Source: Zygnema cylindricum (taxonomy: Eukaryota; Streptophyta; Zygnematophyceae; Zygnematales; Zygnemataceae). Taken from it: a DNA stretch of 64,000 nt. How positions within the stretch are numbered: the stretch's first letter is position 1; each line of letters starts with the position of its first letter. A model generated the notes under the pieces. It ran no database searches. It was not told the DNA's origin and was given only the letters and a program-made list of their open reading frames with translations. Where the stretch lies: contig JBBHKE010002507.1 in the NCBI GenBank assembly GCA_037447655.1, forward strand, positions 146,214 through 210,213. The letters run 5' to 3'. This document shows positions 11,243 through 22,507 of this stretch, piece after piece. Position numbers and translations under genes: made by a program.

Positions 11243-11462
11243 CACCACCAATTGCCATCACCATACAAGGTTTTTTAGCGCATAGGAATAATTATTGTTA
11301 TCAACGCTAATTGGGGATTTGTAAATTTTTAAAGAAGTCGTTTACTCTACTTAGGAATTAGGGTTTTTTTTTTAAATAGTATGGATAATTCTATTTGAGA
11401 ATTGCAGAAAAATAAAAGCGGGAACAAATTAGCGTTCAATACACTAATTACGATTGGCGGTG
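11243..11462. mobile_element. TA-flanked TIR element (MITE-like), copy B
   Basis: The left end is TA then CACCACCAATTG; the right end is CGATTGGCGGTG then TA. The ends pair over the first 12 bases with two mismatches and share the CACC(G/A)C pattern of copies A and C. The element is only 220 bp, AT-rich and non-coding. Pairing decays quickly inward, so this copy is less certain than A or C. Confidence 0.55.
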
Positions 11463-11464
11463 TA

Positions 11465-12480
11465 GTGGAACAAATAATTTGATATTTGGTTTGTAAGTTG
11501 TATTATTTTTGAAGGCTTTTTTTCGTACACACAAATACACTACACGATGTACGCAAATTAGGGGAGTATTCGGTCGACGAAGGTTCATGTGATTTGGTAC
11601 GGTCTAACTTAGAGGATCGCGAAGCGATTCGGATGTGGAGATACTACGCAATATTATACGAAGAGTGTCACAACATTTAATGCGACGGTACGAAGCTTTG
11701 AGAAGTATGCTACGGATTGATTTGTTCTCTACGGCCGATGGCGGTACCAACTTTAGTTATGTGGCAAGAGGACAATCGGCGAGTATAACAACGGACTATT
11801 CGCGAGAATGAGTTACTATACGGCATTGCAACCTAAAACACCATGACGAAAATGTTTGCGTATTCAAAATAGTGCAGGTGCGTATTCGAAATAGTGCAGG
11901 TCCTCAGATGACCCGCACATATCTAATTAGGTGGACGTGGGAAGTTCTAATGTGAATAACTTAGTGATAAACAGGCTTTTTGATGCTAATTAATATAATG
12001 AACGTTTTTGTACATACAAACAAATTAGTGCTGACTTCAAGTAGTGTGAGGAATCAACCTATCTAGCTCTTGCCATGTGGACAATCACCGTAGGGGTGCC
12101 AATTAGCTTACTAGTAAACATGCGCATTTGTTCCTTTTGTTTGTTCCTTTTGTTGTTTTATCAGTTATAGGTGGCTCACAATTGTATTTATTGGTGAGAG
12201 ACTTGTTGAACAATCATCAATGTGTTAAGGAAAGTATGGACCTAAGATGTAGTTCTTTGGAGTTGTCAAGTGTAGGAAACGTAGATAAGAAACATGGTTG
12301 ATAACGTAGCTTTGTTGCTTTGAGATAACATAAGAGCTTTCGGAGTATCATGTGTATTGAAGTTGTTAAGTGCTTTGTGTATTTTGTTCGCATGTTATGT
12401 ATTCTTTTATGTGTTTTGAGATCAATCTTATGTATGTCGCAAGGTGAAGTTCTTGATGCGTCACAAGATTAATAGGTACA
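11465..12480. other. Spacer with no recognisable feature
   Basis: No domain, repeat partner or structured element was recognised. A 21-bp tandem duplication (GTGCAGGTGCGTATTCGAAATA type) sits near 11870-11903. The far end may hold decayed copia pol upstream of the RNase H fragment at about 12560. Confidence 0.35.
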
Positions 12481-13134
12481 TGTAAGGAGAGAATGTCATT
12501 ATTTATGGTGGAGTATATTACCCATCGCTGGGGATGCAATAGTTTGGTTATTTTCCGCGGTCTATTTAAGGCCAAATGACAATACGTTGGAGTACAGTTT
12601 GCTGTACGAATCCATTTGGAAACCTTTGTAGTGTATCGCTCCTGAGACGCATATTGGGGAGGTGACTTTGATTTTCGATAACGTTCATAATGGAAAATCC
12701 ACGTGGGGTAACGTCGATACTTTTGGCGGCACGGTTGTTTTGTGGAGTTCACGCTTGCAACCCATGGTCCAATTGAGTTCCATAGAGACCGAATACATGT
12801 CGGCGTGTCATACATCAAAGGCGTCAATATGGATTAATTATATTCTTGGTGAGTTGGGGAATGTGATTGGCTGTCTCACGAATTTTACTAAAACCATGAG
12901 TTCGTTGGCGTTTGTGAAGTATCAAATCTTTTAAAAGGGGACAATGCATATCCGAATACAAGGGTATTTCGTACGAGAATTGATGACTTCGTAAGAAATT
13001 GAATTTATGCAGGTGTCGACTTTGGGGTGGCTAACAGATATGAGATAGGCGACGGTCTATGATGTTCTATTAAGAGGTAGACCTAGGTTAGGTTTGTTTT
13101 ATTTTGGAGGGGGAATTCACAATTAGTGGGAAAT
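12481..13134 (+). pseudogene. Ty1/copia RNase H remnant of a different lineage, with PPT
   Basis: The plus-strand frame reads VVLWSSRLQPMVQLSSIETEY then MSACHTSKASIWINYILGELG, a copia RNase H core with the catalytic glutamate (ETEY). The wording (SRLQP, LSSIETEYMSACH) differs from the other copia elements here (SKLQKV, MEAEYMA), so it is another lineage. Downstream the frame decays. A polypurine tract (TTTTGGAGGGGGAATT, about 13101-13116) ends the internal region. Confidence 0.8.
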
Positions 13135-13431
13135 TGTTAGAATAATTGTGGAACGATGTCTCAATCATGTTGAGCGTTGAAATATTATAAGTTAGTTAGC
13201 GTTTTTTAATGTTTTCGTTTCTGCTTCAATTTTAGTTATATCTTGGTTTAGTTTGGATTTGCGTGCGTCATTCTTTGATTTTGCACCATGGTTTATGTTT
13301 CGCTTAGTTTCGCGTACATAATGTTGTTTCTTATGTATTTTAGTTTCGTTTGTTTACTTTTGTACTACGTTTGATTTGTAGTACTTGTTGGTCCACATGA
13401 GAGAGTGTTTAGGAATTAAGACGATGCCCTC
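13135..13431 (+). mobile_element. Start of a copia 3' LTR, interrupted
   Basis: TGTTAGAATAATTG begins about 18 bp after the polypurine tract of the preceding RNase H fragment, so this is taken as its 3' LTR. It is cut at 13431 by the family B LTR of a minus-strand copia element. No second copy is in the window, so the boundary rests on position only. Confidence 0.5.
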
Positions 13432-14336
13432 TGAAATTTCGGGGTCTCCATTGACCCACAGAAAAAGCAGCCTATGTAAAGCCTCTATGATAATATTTGC
13501 CGCTTCCTTTTTCCCATTGAATAAGTGCTGCCTAGGCACACAAATATTTTGACCACCCTCACCCCTGTGAGGACAAGACTCCCGTGAGTCCACGCAAAAA
13601 GAATCACTCAATTTGCTCCCCTGAGCAGTAAGTTTGCTCCCCTGAGCAGTAAGTTATGGCTGGTCAAAGATGACCTTTATAGTTACAAGCTCTCTTAGAG
13701 AGAAGTACCTAAATATCACTAAGTCTTGGTCTTCCTACTAACGACTACCTACTACTAAACCATAGTCCAATAGGAACACTATATAGTATAAGAAAGTACA
13801 ATATGAGATGTACTTATTGTACGACCATTGTACGACATGGTCTACAAAGTGACACCCGTCCAATCGAGAGCCATGGTTCCTCCTCCCATCTTCTCTTGTA
13901 TCAAATAATGTGGCGCCACGTGGCATCGCGTGACGCTATCTCAAAATGAATCCAAAAGCTCACTTCGCGTGGTGGCTACACTGCTGCCGTCTTATCAAAA
14001 CATATTTTACACTGTTTAGATTCGCGTACATGCATTAAGTGCTCCTTTTCGTTAGTCTGCTATTTATTAGTTGTTGCGTTAAGGTTTATATATCTTTGAA
14101 ACCCCTCACGTGTATCGTTTTGATAAAGCCATAGTGGATAAGGCTTACGTCTACATAAAAGTTCATAGACTGAGGTTCAAATCTAGACTTAGGCAACATA
14201 TTGGTAAAATATACTCTACTTCAAAATCTGCCACTTTCTAAATATAGCGGCAGCCATGGCGCGCCTTTGATCCTCACTCTCTTTCTCTAAAGCAAAACTA
14301 AAATAGAGAAATGAACTATTAACTACCTCTTTCAAC
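13432..14336 (-). mobile_element. Copia 3' LTR, family B
   Basis: On the minus strand the LTR starts TGTTGAAAGAGG at 14336, just after a polypurine tract (TTAAGGGGAG), and ends with CGAAATTTCA at 13432. It matches the solo LTR at 8276-9143 over its length. It keeps the CCACGTGG G-box (13916-13923), the twin hairpins (13557-13572 and 13577-13590) and the antisense tRNA-like module (about 14110-14195, on the plus strand). Confidence 0.88.
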
Positions 14337-14985
14337 ACTCCCCTTAATTCCTAGTCACTTTTCAATTTTAATCCATAGTTTTATGTGCATTAAATCAACT
14401 TAGGGGAAGGCACTAGTTTTGTCATCATGTTTGCAATCATTTCTCTATCAGTTTTATGAACCAATTTAATAATTTTGTTTTCAACCTTCTCTCTGACAAA
14501 GCTCAGTCTAATATCCATATGCTTAGCTTTGAAGTGATGTTTCGGATTAGCTGCAATAGAGATATCAGCATGATTATCACAAAAAACATTTTGAGTTCCA
14601 GACTTCATGAACCCAAGTTCTTGAAGAAGAGATTTAACCCACATTAATTCTTTGGTTGCAGTACTGGAAGCCATGTATTCAGCCTCCATAATGGACTGAA
14701 CAACTACTTTTTGATGCTTGTTACCTCAACAACATACACCGGATCCAATTTGCAACACATATCTAGCCGTACACCGCCTTAAAGGCACATCTCCATAACT
14801 GGCATCACTCCAAGTGGTGATATCACTGTGCTCCCCTCCCAAATGCAACCATAATTCCCTTGTCCCCACCAGATACCTCATCACCATTTTGGCAGCCTCC
14901 AAGTCTCTCATTTTTGGTTCATTTAGACTTCTACTAAGGACACCTATAGCTGCAGCTATATCCGGCCCGGTACTAATAATTAAAT
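14337..14985 (-). pseudogene. Copia RNase H remnant of family B element
   Basis: Minus-strand pieces read EAAKMVMRYLVGTRELWLHLGGEHSDITTWSDASYGD (14726-14911) and then MEAEYMASSTATKELMWVKSLLQELG, CDNHADISIAANP and KAKHMDIRLSFVREKV (14390-14689). These are the RT-RNase H linker and RNase H with the catalytic D, E and D present. A frameshift near 14700 separates the pieces, and a stop interrupts the join to the RT. Confidence 0.88.
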
Positions 14986-16215
14986 ATATTTAATTGCCTA
15001 CAATCTGCCGATAAGGGATATTTTCCACAAATCTTCTTTCTATCTCATCTATCTCAACATTAATGATCAATATTCCTCCCTTTTCACTCCCCTCACACAC
15101 TTTATTCAAATCCATGGGAGTAGTACATTCGTTTGCCTTCTCCATTTGAAATTTTTCTAGCATATTACTAATTGCATCTTTTTGGGTGAGTCTTATAATC
15201 GTAATCCCTCTATCTCTCTCCATTTGAATTCCCAAAATGTACTTTGCTTCGCCGAGATCTTTCATGTCAAAATGACTTCTAAGATCCCGTTTTAGTTTGT
15301 TAATTTTATCTAAGGACTTGCTTAAGACCAACAAATCATCCACATAAATAGCAATAAATATCACTACATCCTCATCCTCAAATAAATATATAGAGTGATC
15401 TGAACTAATTCTGATATACCCCAAACCGGTTTGAAATTCGTCGAGCTTTATATTCCACTGTCGCGGGGTTTGCTTAAGCCCATAGAGTGATTTTATTCGT
15501 TTACAAACTTTATTTTCTTCCCCACTTTCCACGAATCTTTCTGGTTGCCTCATGTAAATTTCTTCTTCCAACTCTCCGTGCAAAAAAACCGTTTTAATAT
15601 CCATCTGGTGTATTTCCATATCCTCCGTTGCGGCTATACTTAAAAGGATTCTAACAGAAGGAAATCTGACTACAAGCGCAAAGGTTTCTTCGTAGTCTAT
15701 CCCCTCTTTTTGAGTATAACCTTTTGCAACTAACCTGGCTTTGTACCTCTCAATGGTATTATCGGGGTTTAATTTAATATTAAAATCCCACTTACATCCG
15801 ATAGGTTTTCGGTCCGGTTGACATCTACCAACTCCCATGTATTGGCTTCCATGATAGAGGCAATTTTTTCATTTATAGCTGTGATCCACCGGCTACTTTT
15901 TGGGGTGTTTATGGCCTTTAAGTATGTATGTGGTTCATTCGGCTGAGACATCTTTGTGAGTTGGTTATTTATTTGTCTTTCTTGAAGTCGTTAACTACTT
16001 CTTCTTCCCCCTTCAAAATTGAAAGCCGGTATGGAAGGCATCTTTAGGTTTCGTTTATGAAGATTTCCAGCTCCCCTATCTTCCAATTCCGGTGTCTCAT
16101 CAACATCCTGATTGGTTTCCACTTCGTATTGCGGCGTTGCCTGTACCTGAGAGGTACGTCCAAAATAAACCCACCTATTGAGATCTACGTGTCCTTGATC
16201 GTGCCAACCCAATCT
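14986..16215 (-). pseudogene. Copia reverse transcriptase, family B, nearly intact core
   Basis: This is the longest pol frame in the window (282 aa, 14990-15838). It reads [67 protein letters not shown], the catalytic IYVDDLLVL and the end of the domain at IPYRQIVG. The active-site YVDD is intact. A frameshift near 15838 joins it to an upstream piece ([19 protein letters not shown], 15769-15951), and 15991-16215 is decayed IN-RT linker. Gag, protease and integrase are lost; the sequence becomes unrelated after about 16215. Confidence 0.9.
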
Positions 16216-16636
16216 ATCATTGTACAGTCAATATTACTCAGAATTTAGATTAAGTGTTTGTACAAATACTTGTCGGCTAAGTCACTTGTGATACTCTTAT
16301 GAATCTCGTCCGTTGACTAGATTCATATCAATCGCAGCTGCGTTGTCCCGTATCGGATCACATTTACATCACCTGCGGTTGCGGTGTCCTGCACCAAATC
16401 ATATCGAAGATAGTAGCACCTGCGTTGTCCGTACGGATCTTATCCAAAGTAACCGCAGATGCGTTTGTCCTGTCTGTGTCGCAGCTTCGCTGCTACGCTG
16501 CTCTGCTGCTGCGCTGCTACACAGCTCTGCTGTATAGCAGCTGCGCTGCTCGTCCGTATAGCAGCTGCGCTGCTATCTGTATAGTTGTTGCGCTGCTGCG
16601 CTGCTCTGCGACTTAAAGCTTTCCAAAAAGACAACA
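16216..16636. repeat. Imperfect GCT/GCAG-rich low-complexity stretch
   Basis: After a short unmatched stretch, about 16470-16615 consists of imperfect GCTGCGCTGCT-type runs (also CAGCTGCGCTGC). All frames give low-complexity Ala/Ser/Cys/Leu strings, so no coding function is claimed. A similar GCA-rich stretch lies at about 18236-18352. Confidence 0.6.
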
Positions 16637-17523
16637 ACCTCCTCTCTCTACCCACCATACTTGTAGTCACTAAGGGATAGAGAGGGTGGTTGAGTCATGG
16701 TTGTCTTAGCTCAGCAGGCAGGACTAAAGAGTGACTTATGTCACACTCAACAAAAAGTTCAGTCTGGCAGGATTCAAACCGGCTGAGCGCAGCGTAGCCG
16801 TTAGCTATAACTAATCGTTCGTAGAAGTCTGTTAGGATAAATTAGGTTTGATAACTATTTAAATTGTTTTAAGACCATGAATTGGATTAACAGTATGACG
16901 AACAAAAGAACATAGAACAAAGTGTTATATAGTGCAAACATTAATCTCGCACGAAACAAATGAATCGGACATTAGTTTCGACGGCCGACATTTAAAGTTG
17001 GAATTAATCCGACGGCGTATATCATGATAGAGATCGCGGAATGGTCACTTTGGCGTTTATGGATGTGGCATGGCGTGGCGCCACGTGGAGGGATAACATT
17101 TGGTCGCAGGAATCCCGGGGAACATAAAGACGATTTAAAAGTGGACACGCGTCCACTCAATGACCTTGTCGTACACAAGCCGTTTAGAAAGTATATTAAC
17201 AGTAGTACCTTTCGGTACCCTACAGTTATTTGATTGGTTTGTACGTCAAAAGATAGGGGTTGTGAGAGGGGTTTAGGACTTAGAGAATTTGGTAGGTAGT
17301 GAACCCTCTCCCTTTGAGAGTTTGTATAACTTGGTATCTTTGCCACTTCATACTTAATCGGCTGGTTGGCCGTTTTTAGTGGTTTTTTTTGGCTGCACAG
17401 GGGTGCAGTCAAAATGTCAATTTGCCTTTTTAGGCAGCAGTGGTTGTTGCTTAAAGTGGGTTAGTTACAAGCTATCTAGAGGCTTTCTAAATTCTGTTGT
17501 CCAATGTAGGACATATAATAGCA
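16637..17523 (+). mobile_element. Copia LTR, family D, 5'-truncated
   Basis: It aligns with the family D LTRs at 31107-32104 and 46249-47275: the CCTCTCTCTACCC start region, a B-box-like sequence read on the minus strand (GGTTTGAATCCTGCC, about 16764-16778), a CCACGTGG G-box (17081-17088) and the end TAATAGCA at 17523. The first about 70 bases are missing. The second hairpin survives as CTGCAC/GTGCAG (17393-17408); the first is lost in a T-run. Confidence 0.82.
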
Positions 17524-17618
17524 CAAAGGATCCAAGGAACAATCATAAGGGTTACGTCCAATTAAACCATCGCGTCTTGTTGTTGTTGGAGGTGGTCGAG
17601 GACCATTACTGATACCGG

Positions 17619-18145
17619 GTGGACTTCCCCGTGTTGCTTCTAAAATATCACCCATGGGATGTCCGCCCCCATGATATCATCTCACGGGCTGAAGTCACGC
17701 CCGATGTGCAAGCACTCAAACTGGCCTGGAAGAACCCGTTGCAGCGGGCCCGAGCTGCCATAAAGCATGTTACCTTCAAATTGAAGAACATACCGCGGTG
17801 GGAGACCGAAGCCGAGGAAGAAGAGGAGGAACCTGTGGAAACGACTTCGGCTTCCCCGAGTCCAACATTGGTCGAACCTGTACCAAAACAGCCCCACCCA
17901 GAACCAAAAGCACTGGGGATCGCTCGCGAGGAAGGAGACGAGCAGCTGAGGTGGCAAAAACTAGGCGGCGGCTAGTAGCAATCGATTATCGCACTAGAAT
18001 CTTGGAAAAGAGATGCAAAGACCTACAAAGCTACATTGATCAACTGCGAGATAACCACCAACAAGTCCTTCGGAAGTTCAATGCGCTCCATAAAAAATTC
18101 CAAGATTACCGTTGCGAGATGGACGAAATACTTGGACAAATGTAG
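17619..18145 (+). pseudogene. Unrecognised coding remnant with coiled-coil region
   Basis: An open frame (17619-17975) has an acidic, Pro-rich tract (TEAEEEEEEPVETTSASPSP). An overlapping frame (to 18145) ends in a helical heptad-like stretch (RILEKRCKDLQSYIDQL, then RKFNALHKKFQDY). It lies between a copia LTR and a gypsy 5' LTR, so a retrotransposon ORF remnant is likely, perhaps gypsy gag or the integrase tail. I do not recognise the family and see no catalytic motif. Confidence 0.4.
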
Positions 18146-18235
18146 TTTCCCTAATAAGCAACATCCAGCGAGACGTTGAATTCCTAGTGGGAGGCATTCT
18201 AACAAGGTTACAGGGTGGAAGCAGAGTTGAGAAGT

Positions 18236-18352
18236 TGCTATAGTTGCAATGTCAGAGCAGCGCAACTGCAATGTTAGACAAGCGCAGCATAGCACGATAG
18301 CAACGCAGTATAGCAACAAAGCAATGCAACTTAGCAGCATAGCAACGTAACA
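18236..18352. repeat. GCA/GCAAC-rich low-complexity stretch
   Basis: Irregular AGCAACGCA/TAGCA-type runs recur every 8-12 bases. The stretch resembles the reverse complement of the GCT-rich stretch at 16470-16615, but no fixed period is clear. Confidence 0.5.
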
Positions 18353-18387
18353 AAATGTAGATTGAAGTGTATAGTTCTAAAATCTAG

Positions 18388-18693
18388 TGTGGAAAGGGTG
18401 CGGTTAATGAAGAGTGTCCACGTGTACATATTTGACTAGCTGTAGTAACGGATTGACTTACAAAGAACTAGTTTAAATAGTGGGTAGACTTAGGGAAGAG
18501 ACACTCTTTTCCAAGTAGACTTCTCTTAGCAAGCAATCAATTTTGTAATCCCTTTCTCGGAGAAATATAAACTTTTAAGCTCTTCATTGTGTGTGTTGTG
18601 TACGTTGTAGGCTCTTACTGTTGCTAAGAGTGAACCCTTGGTTATATTCCTCTCTGCACCACCATTGTGTGTGGACTAGTCTCACCTTTTACA
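18388..18693 (+). mobile_element. Gypsy 5' LTR (about 306 bp)
   Basis: TGTGGAAAGGGTG at 18388 and CTTTTACA at 18693 give TG..CA ends, and the 3' end is directly followed by a PBS. The 3' terminal segment (TTGGTTATATTCC to GTGGACTAGTCTCACC) recurs inverted at 41829-41880, which supports the right boundary. The left boundary is inferred from the TG only. Confidence 0.7.
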
Positions 18694-18711
18694 TTGGTAT
18701 CAAAGCTATCC
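18694..18711 (+). promoter_or_regulatory. Gypsy primer binding site, tRNA-Met type
   Basis: TTGGTATCAAAGCTATCC follows the LTR end. Many plant LTR elements have a PBS close to TGGTATCAGAGC, complementary to the 3' end of initiator tRNA-Met. This differs by one base in the first eleven. It is a classical 3'-end PBS, unlike the half-tRNA PBSs of the copia elements here. Confidence 0.75.
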
Positions 18712-18726
18712 TCATAACTAGACAAC

Positions 18727-19441
18727 ATGGAAGGTCATGGCGTGTCCAAGCTGATATATTAGAGCGAGTACTTCGGGAATTTGAGAATGTCAGATTGCAA
18801 AACGCTCACTAGAGGGACATCGTCGCAACTTTAGAATCTCATCTTGGTGATCGGACACATGGAGGCGCCGAGAGAGATTTGCGGAGGCTTTAGTTAAGAC
18901 TTCTCGATAAATTTGACTTGCCAAGCATAAGAATCTCGACGCGTGGTTGTTTTCGGTAGCGAATTATCAAGAGAAATTCCGCGGCCTGTTTGAGCGTGAA
19001 AAGGTGTATAACGCGGGATGGTCACTTAAAGGAGCCACAAGGACATAGTGGAGAGAAATGGTAGAAAGCGACGAGGTACCCACTCTTTGGACCATGTTCG
19101 TCAATTCTCTTCATGCCCCTTGGTAACCCATGAACACAATTAAGACCACGAGGGGTAAAATTTAGGTGTTGAAACAACGCACTTATTTTTTGGAGTACAC
19201 GCAACGATTTTTGGAATGCAAGGTTCAAATCCCAACAATGATAAAGGATGATGTGGTTGATCAATATGTTAACGGACTCAAAGCGTCTATTTGGAGGGAT
19301 GTGGAACAATGGCTCGCACGAGAAACAACAACTCTTAGTCTCTTAGGAATTGTTCTGTTTGCTCAACAGACCGACTCTATAGACTTCACTCTGCGTAGAT
19401 CGTATCAATAACCATCAAGAAGAAGCAGAGGAGGTCAAAGG
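18727..19441 (+). pseudogene. Gypsy Gag remnant
   Basis: A start codon follows the PBS by about 15 bases, but the frame soon stops. The best part is in 19166-19411: YTQRFLECKVQIPTMIKDDV, then VDQYVNGLKASIWRDVEQW, typical of the plant gypsy retrotransposon gag (capsid) domain. Multiple stops and frame changes precede it. It is cut at 19441 by the LTR of the family E copia element, so no zinc knuckle or pol remains. Confidence 0.82.
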
Positions 19442-20606
19442 TGAAACTCTGAGACCTCCATTGGCTCTCAAAGTAGGCAACTCTCAAGAAGATTATCTAG
19501 TTAGTGCCGACTCCAAGTTGATGCAAACCCAAATGATTGACCCTTGGATAATCAAAACCCCAATATAACTTCACCTTTGTGAAATAAGACTTTCTGTGTG
19601 CTCAATTCCACCACATAATGCAAAGTTAGAATAGGAGTTTTGGACAGATTCACCCACTTTGACTTTCCCTTAGAAATGCAGCCACCTTGGTAGCCAAAAA
19701 ACTCATACCGACTACACCTTTGTGTAGCCTAGACTCCCTTCAGTCCGCAGCAAAAAGAATCACTAAATTTGGTCAACCGAGTGAGTTGTAATTAAATGGC
19801 AAAGTTTGCCTATTTATAAATATGCTCTCTAGGAGAGAGAAAACTACCTACCAAAAAAAAATTATAAGTCCTAAAACCCCTCTCTAAGCTCCCTAGTACT
19901 GAGGTATGGTCCAATCGTAAGACAGTACCATACATGAAATTATAGGTACCGTTGTCCTTTCTGTACGGTCCATGTACGATATCGCCACAGTGTGATATTT
20001 GTCACATTTGGAATTATTATCTCGCGTTCCGGAAATCCTGCAACCTTCCGGATCGTACCACGTGTCATCCGGAGTGGCGATGCTCGAAAACGCCAAGTTG
20101 TCCAATCCAGAATCCCGGCTCGCACCACGGCCGTTCGATGAAGAACGACGTTTAATATTGGTCGTAAAATAAAATGTAATTTTGTTTATTCTGTGCGGTC
20201 CGGAATTTGTGCGGTTTAACTCGTTTCCGTGTACATTCTGTCCCGTAAGGGGTTAAATGAAATATACTGCGTCATTCACGTTTATATAACTATCGTACCC
20301 TATATGCTCTAGCATTGATCCTAGACTATAGGATAAAGCTACCGGCTACCAGATTCTTGACGAACGGCAGGTACCAGGAACAAATCCTGGGTTCGTCAAC
20401 ACATTTTTGGTACAACTACGAGAAACTACAGCATGTCTCTCTCTTTGGGCAGCATGGGTAGCCATGGCTCTAACTGTCTCTCTAGCCTTCAGTGACTGCG
20501 ACAAGTGTGGGAGTTTGGAGAGTGGAGCGACAGGCAAGCTGCCTTTGTTGACTTCCTCTTATTAATATTCCTTTATTTAGACCTAGAAAATACATTTATT
20601 TCATCA
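19442..20606 (-). mobile_element. Copia 3' LTR, family E
   Basis: On the minus strand the LTR starts TGATGAAATAAATG at 20606, beside a polypurine tract (TAAGGGGAG), and ends CTCAGAGTTTCA at 19442. Its 3' two-thirds match the right LTR from 22488. It holds a CCACGTGTC G-box (20058-20066), a CTACAC/GTGTAG hairpin (19712-19727), the adjoining GACTC hairpin with one mismatch (19732-19745) and an antisense stem-loop module (about 20330-20400). At about 1165 bp it is the longest copia LTR here. Confidence 0.87.
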
Positions 20607-21230
20607 CTCCCCTTATTTTCTAGCCTACTTTCCTTTCAACTCCTACCAAATCCATTTTTCTTTTCTTTTCCTTCTTTTTTTTCTTCACATAAATCTTTAA
20701 GGAAATAACCTCATATTCAAACAAGTCTGTTAGATGAGCTGAAATAAACATTGCATCTTGTTGATCACACATTTTATTTAGCATCCCATTTTTCATAAAC
20801 CCGAACAAAGATGTTATCCACCTCATCTCTTTTCCATCCACACGAAATCCATTTTTCTTCTTGCAATTCAAACAGCCAGCCCCATCTCCTATTTGCAACA
20901 CACACCCACATGTTAACCCTTTTACAAGCACACCTTCGTAGATGGCATCACTCCCATTAGTGATGTCAAAACCATTACCCCCCAAATTTATCATTAAATC
21001 AAGAGTCCCCACTAAGTTCCTCATAAAATCTACATCTTCCAAACTCATATTTTTATCCATGATAATTACCCCATTTTCTAAACTTTCCTCACTCTCTCCC
21101 ACGGAATTTTTTCCACTATCACTTTTTTTTTTAATTCCCAAAATATATTTCTCCTCCCCTAAACATTTAATCAAATATTCCTATTCTCTCTTATCCTTTA
21201 GAGCCCCGGTTACATTTACTTCTCCCCTTT
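20607..21230 (-). pseudogene. Copia RT-RNase H tail of the deleted family E element
   Basis: The frame at 20620-21174 reads LGEEKYILGIKKK, FMRNLVGTLDLMINLGGNG, DITNGSDA then CGCVLQIGDGAGC and a decayed RNase H with MCDQQDAMFISAH, ending in Lys-rich sequence. The catalytic YVDD region is absent. It joins directly to gag-proximal sequence near 21230, so an internal deletion removed protease, integrase and most of RT. Confidence 0.78.
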
Positions 21231-22507
21231 CCCCTCCTTCAATTCTCCGTTTCCGACCAGTTTTTTGTTTCCAAAATATCTATGAAACTATCCTCAATAA
21301 TTTGAACTCCCTCAAGTTTCTCCTCTCTCTTTAATCCCCTTATACCTCGAAAAGCACACTGTTGCTTTCGTGGAATTTCTGTGTGCTTTTTTTTCTTCCC
21401 CATATTAGTGATGCGGAGAAGCTCCAAAATATCTTCATCCTCATTCTCCTCTTCCCCTTGTTCCTCCTCATCAACATTCTAACTTCTAATATCTTCCAAA
21501 CAAGGACACTCCTCCATATAGTGACCCGACTCCCTACAAAAGGAGCAAACCCATTTTTTCAAAGCTCCCCTTTCTTTTCCTCTCACCCTCTTTCCACCAA
21601 AATTTCGATAAGGTTTACCTTTGTCTTTCTTCCTCTCATCACGCTTCCGCTCGTCACAGCCGTTCCTCTCATCACGCTTCCGCCAAACACCACCAGCTGT
21701 TAGTGCATTCACCCTGTTACTTCCCCTACAAAGCTCCAAAGTGCTTTCCCTCATAAGAATTATCCCCATGGTAATGCTCCAAGTCCATGAGGAGCCATCC
21801 ATTTCCTACATACGGTTAATGATATTTTCGTACTCATCTGGATTTATCTTGATTAGTGTGTTAATCTTTCTCTCCTCAAATTCTACATATCCCGCACAAG
21901 CAAGCTCAACATATCACGCATCAATATCATTACAAAACTCTATCATGTTATCGCCTTTATAAACATAGGCCCCTATTTCTTGTTTTACTAACTGCTGCCT
22001 TTGTATAGTCTTACTCTTATAAATCTGTCTTAGTGTTTCCTAGATTTTTGAAGACTTCGTTAGCTTTAAAAGAGTGATAGCTATCGACTTAGACACACTT
22101 CTAAGTATAAGATGTTTTGTTATAGTGTTGTTATACTCCCAAATTCTACTGTCAATTTCTTCAGTTTTAGTTATAACCCCTACAAGTGGGACCGTAGCCG
22201 AGAGCCTAGCTCCCCTAATCATAAGTGTTCCTTTTCCTTTCTCCCATTTTCCCCTTTCCATGGCAATGACTTCACCAGCTGTTGCATCTAAAATCCGGTT
22301 GGTTTGTTGTGAAGCCCGAGATGAATCTCCATAGTGAGCTCCACCAAAGCCCGGTGCCGGACACCTCACTTGTTCCGAAAAAATTCCCCATAAGTGCTTT
22401 ACCAAAAGAAATCCCTTTATTGTAAACTCCCAATAAGTGAAGTCCGTTCCATCAAACATAAGCGCCCTAGATGGTGGGCCTATAACTTCAAACTGTGAGA
22501 CCTCCAT
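21231..22507 (-). pseudogene. Copia Gag of the deleted family E element
   Basis: The frame starts at 22507 with MEVSQFEVIGPPSRALMFDG and continues YWEFTIKGFLLVKHLW, the usual copia Gag start. Decayed sequence follows. A zinc knuckle CSFCRESGHYMEEC (C-x2-C-x4-H-x4-C) lies at about 21510-21560. After it comes QQCAFRGIRGL near 21340, the region that normally precedes the protease. Stops and frame changes break the protein. The start codon lies inside the LTR, as in the other copia elements here. Confidence 0.82.
22474..22487 (-). promoter_or_regulatory. Half-tRNA PBS of family E (diverged)
   Basis: Read on the minus strand this is GTTATAGGCCCACC at the LTR edge, one base off the GTTATGGGCCCACC seen in two other elements. 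It encodes V-I-G-P-P of Gag. The match is to the anticodon arm of initiator tRNA-Met, not its 3' end. Confidence 0.7.

Noticed and set aside
12366-12827. A 153-codon minus-strand frame
   Set aside because: It overlaps the plus-strand copia RNase H remnant, which has clear domain motifs; the minus frame is its shadow.
14110-14195. A genuine tRNA gene in the family B LTR
   Set aside because: A- and B-box-like words are present, but the arms do not pair into a full cloverleaf, so only a tRNA-like module is reported.
16972-17412. Minus-strand frame of 146 codons, with a similar frame at 31547-31981
   Set aside because: Both lie inside family D LTRs in antisense and resemble each other only because the LTRs are homologous.
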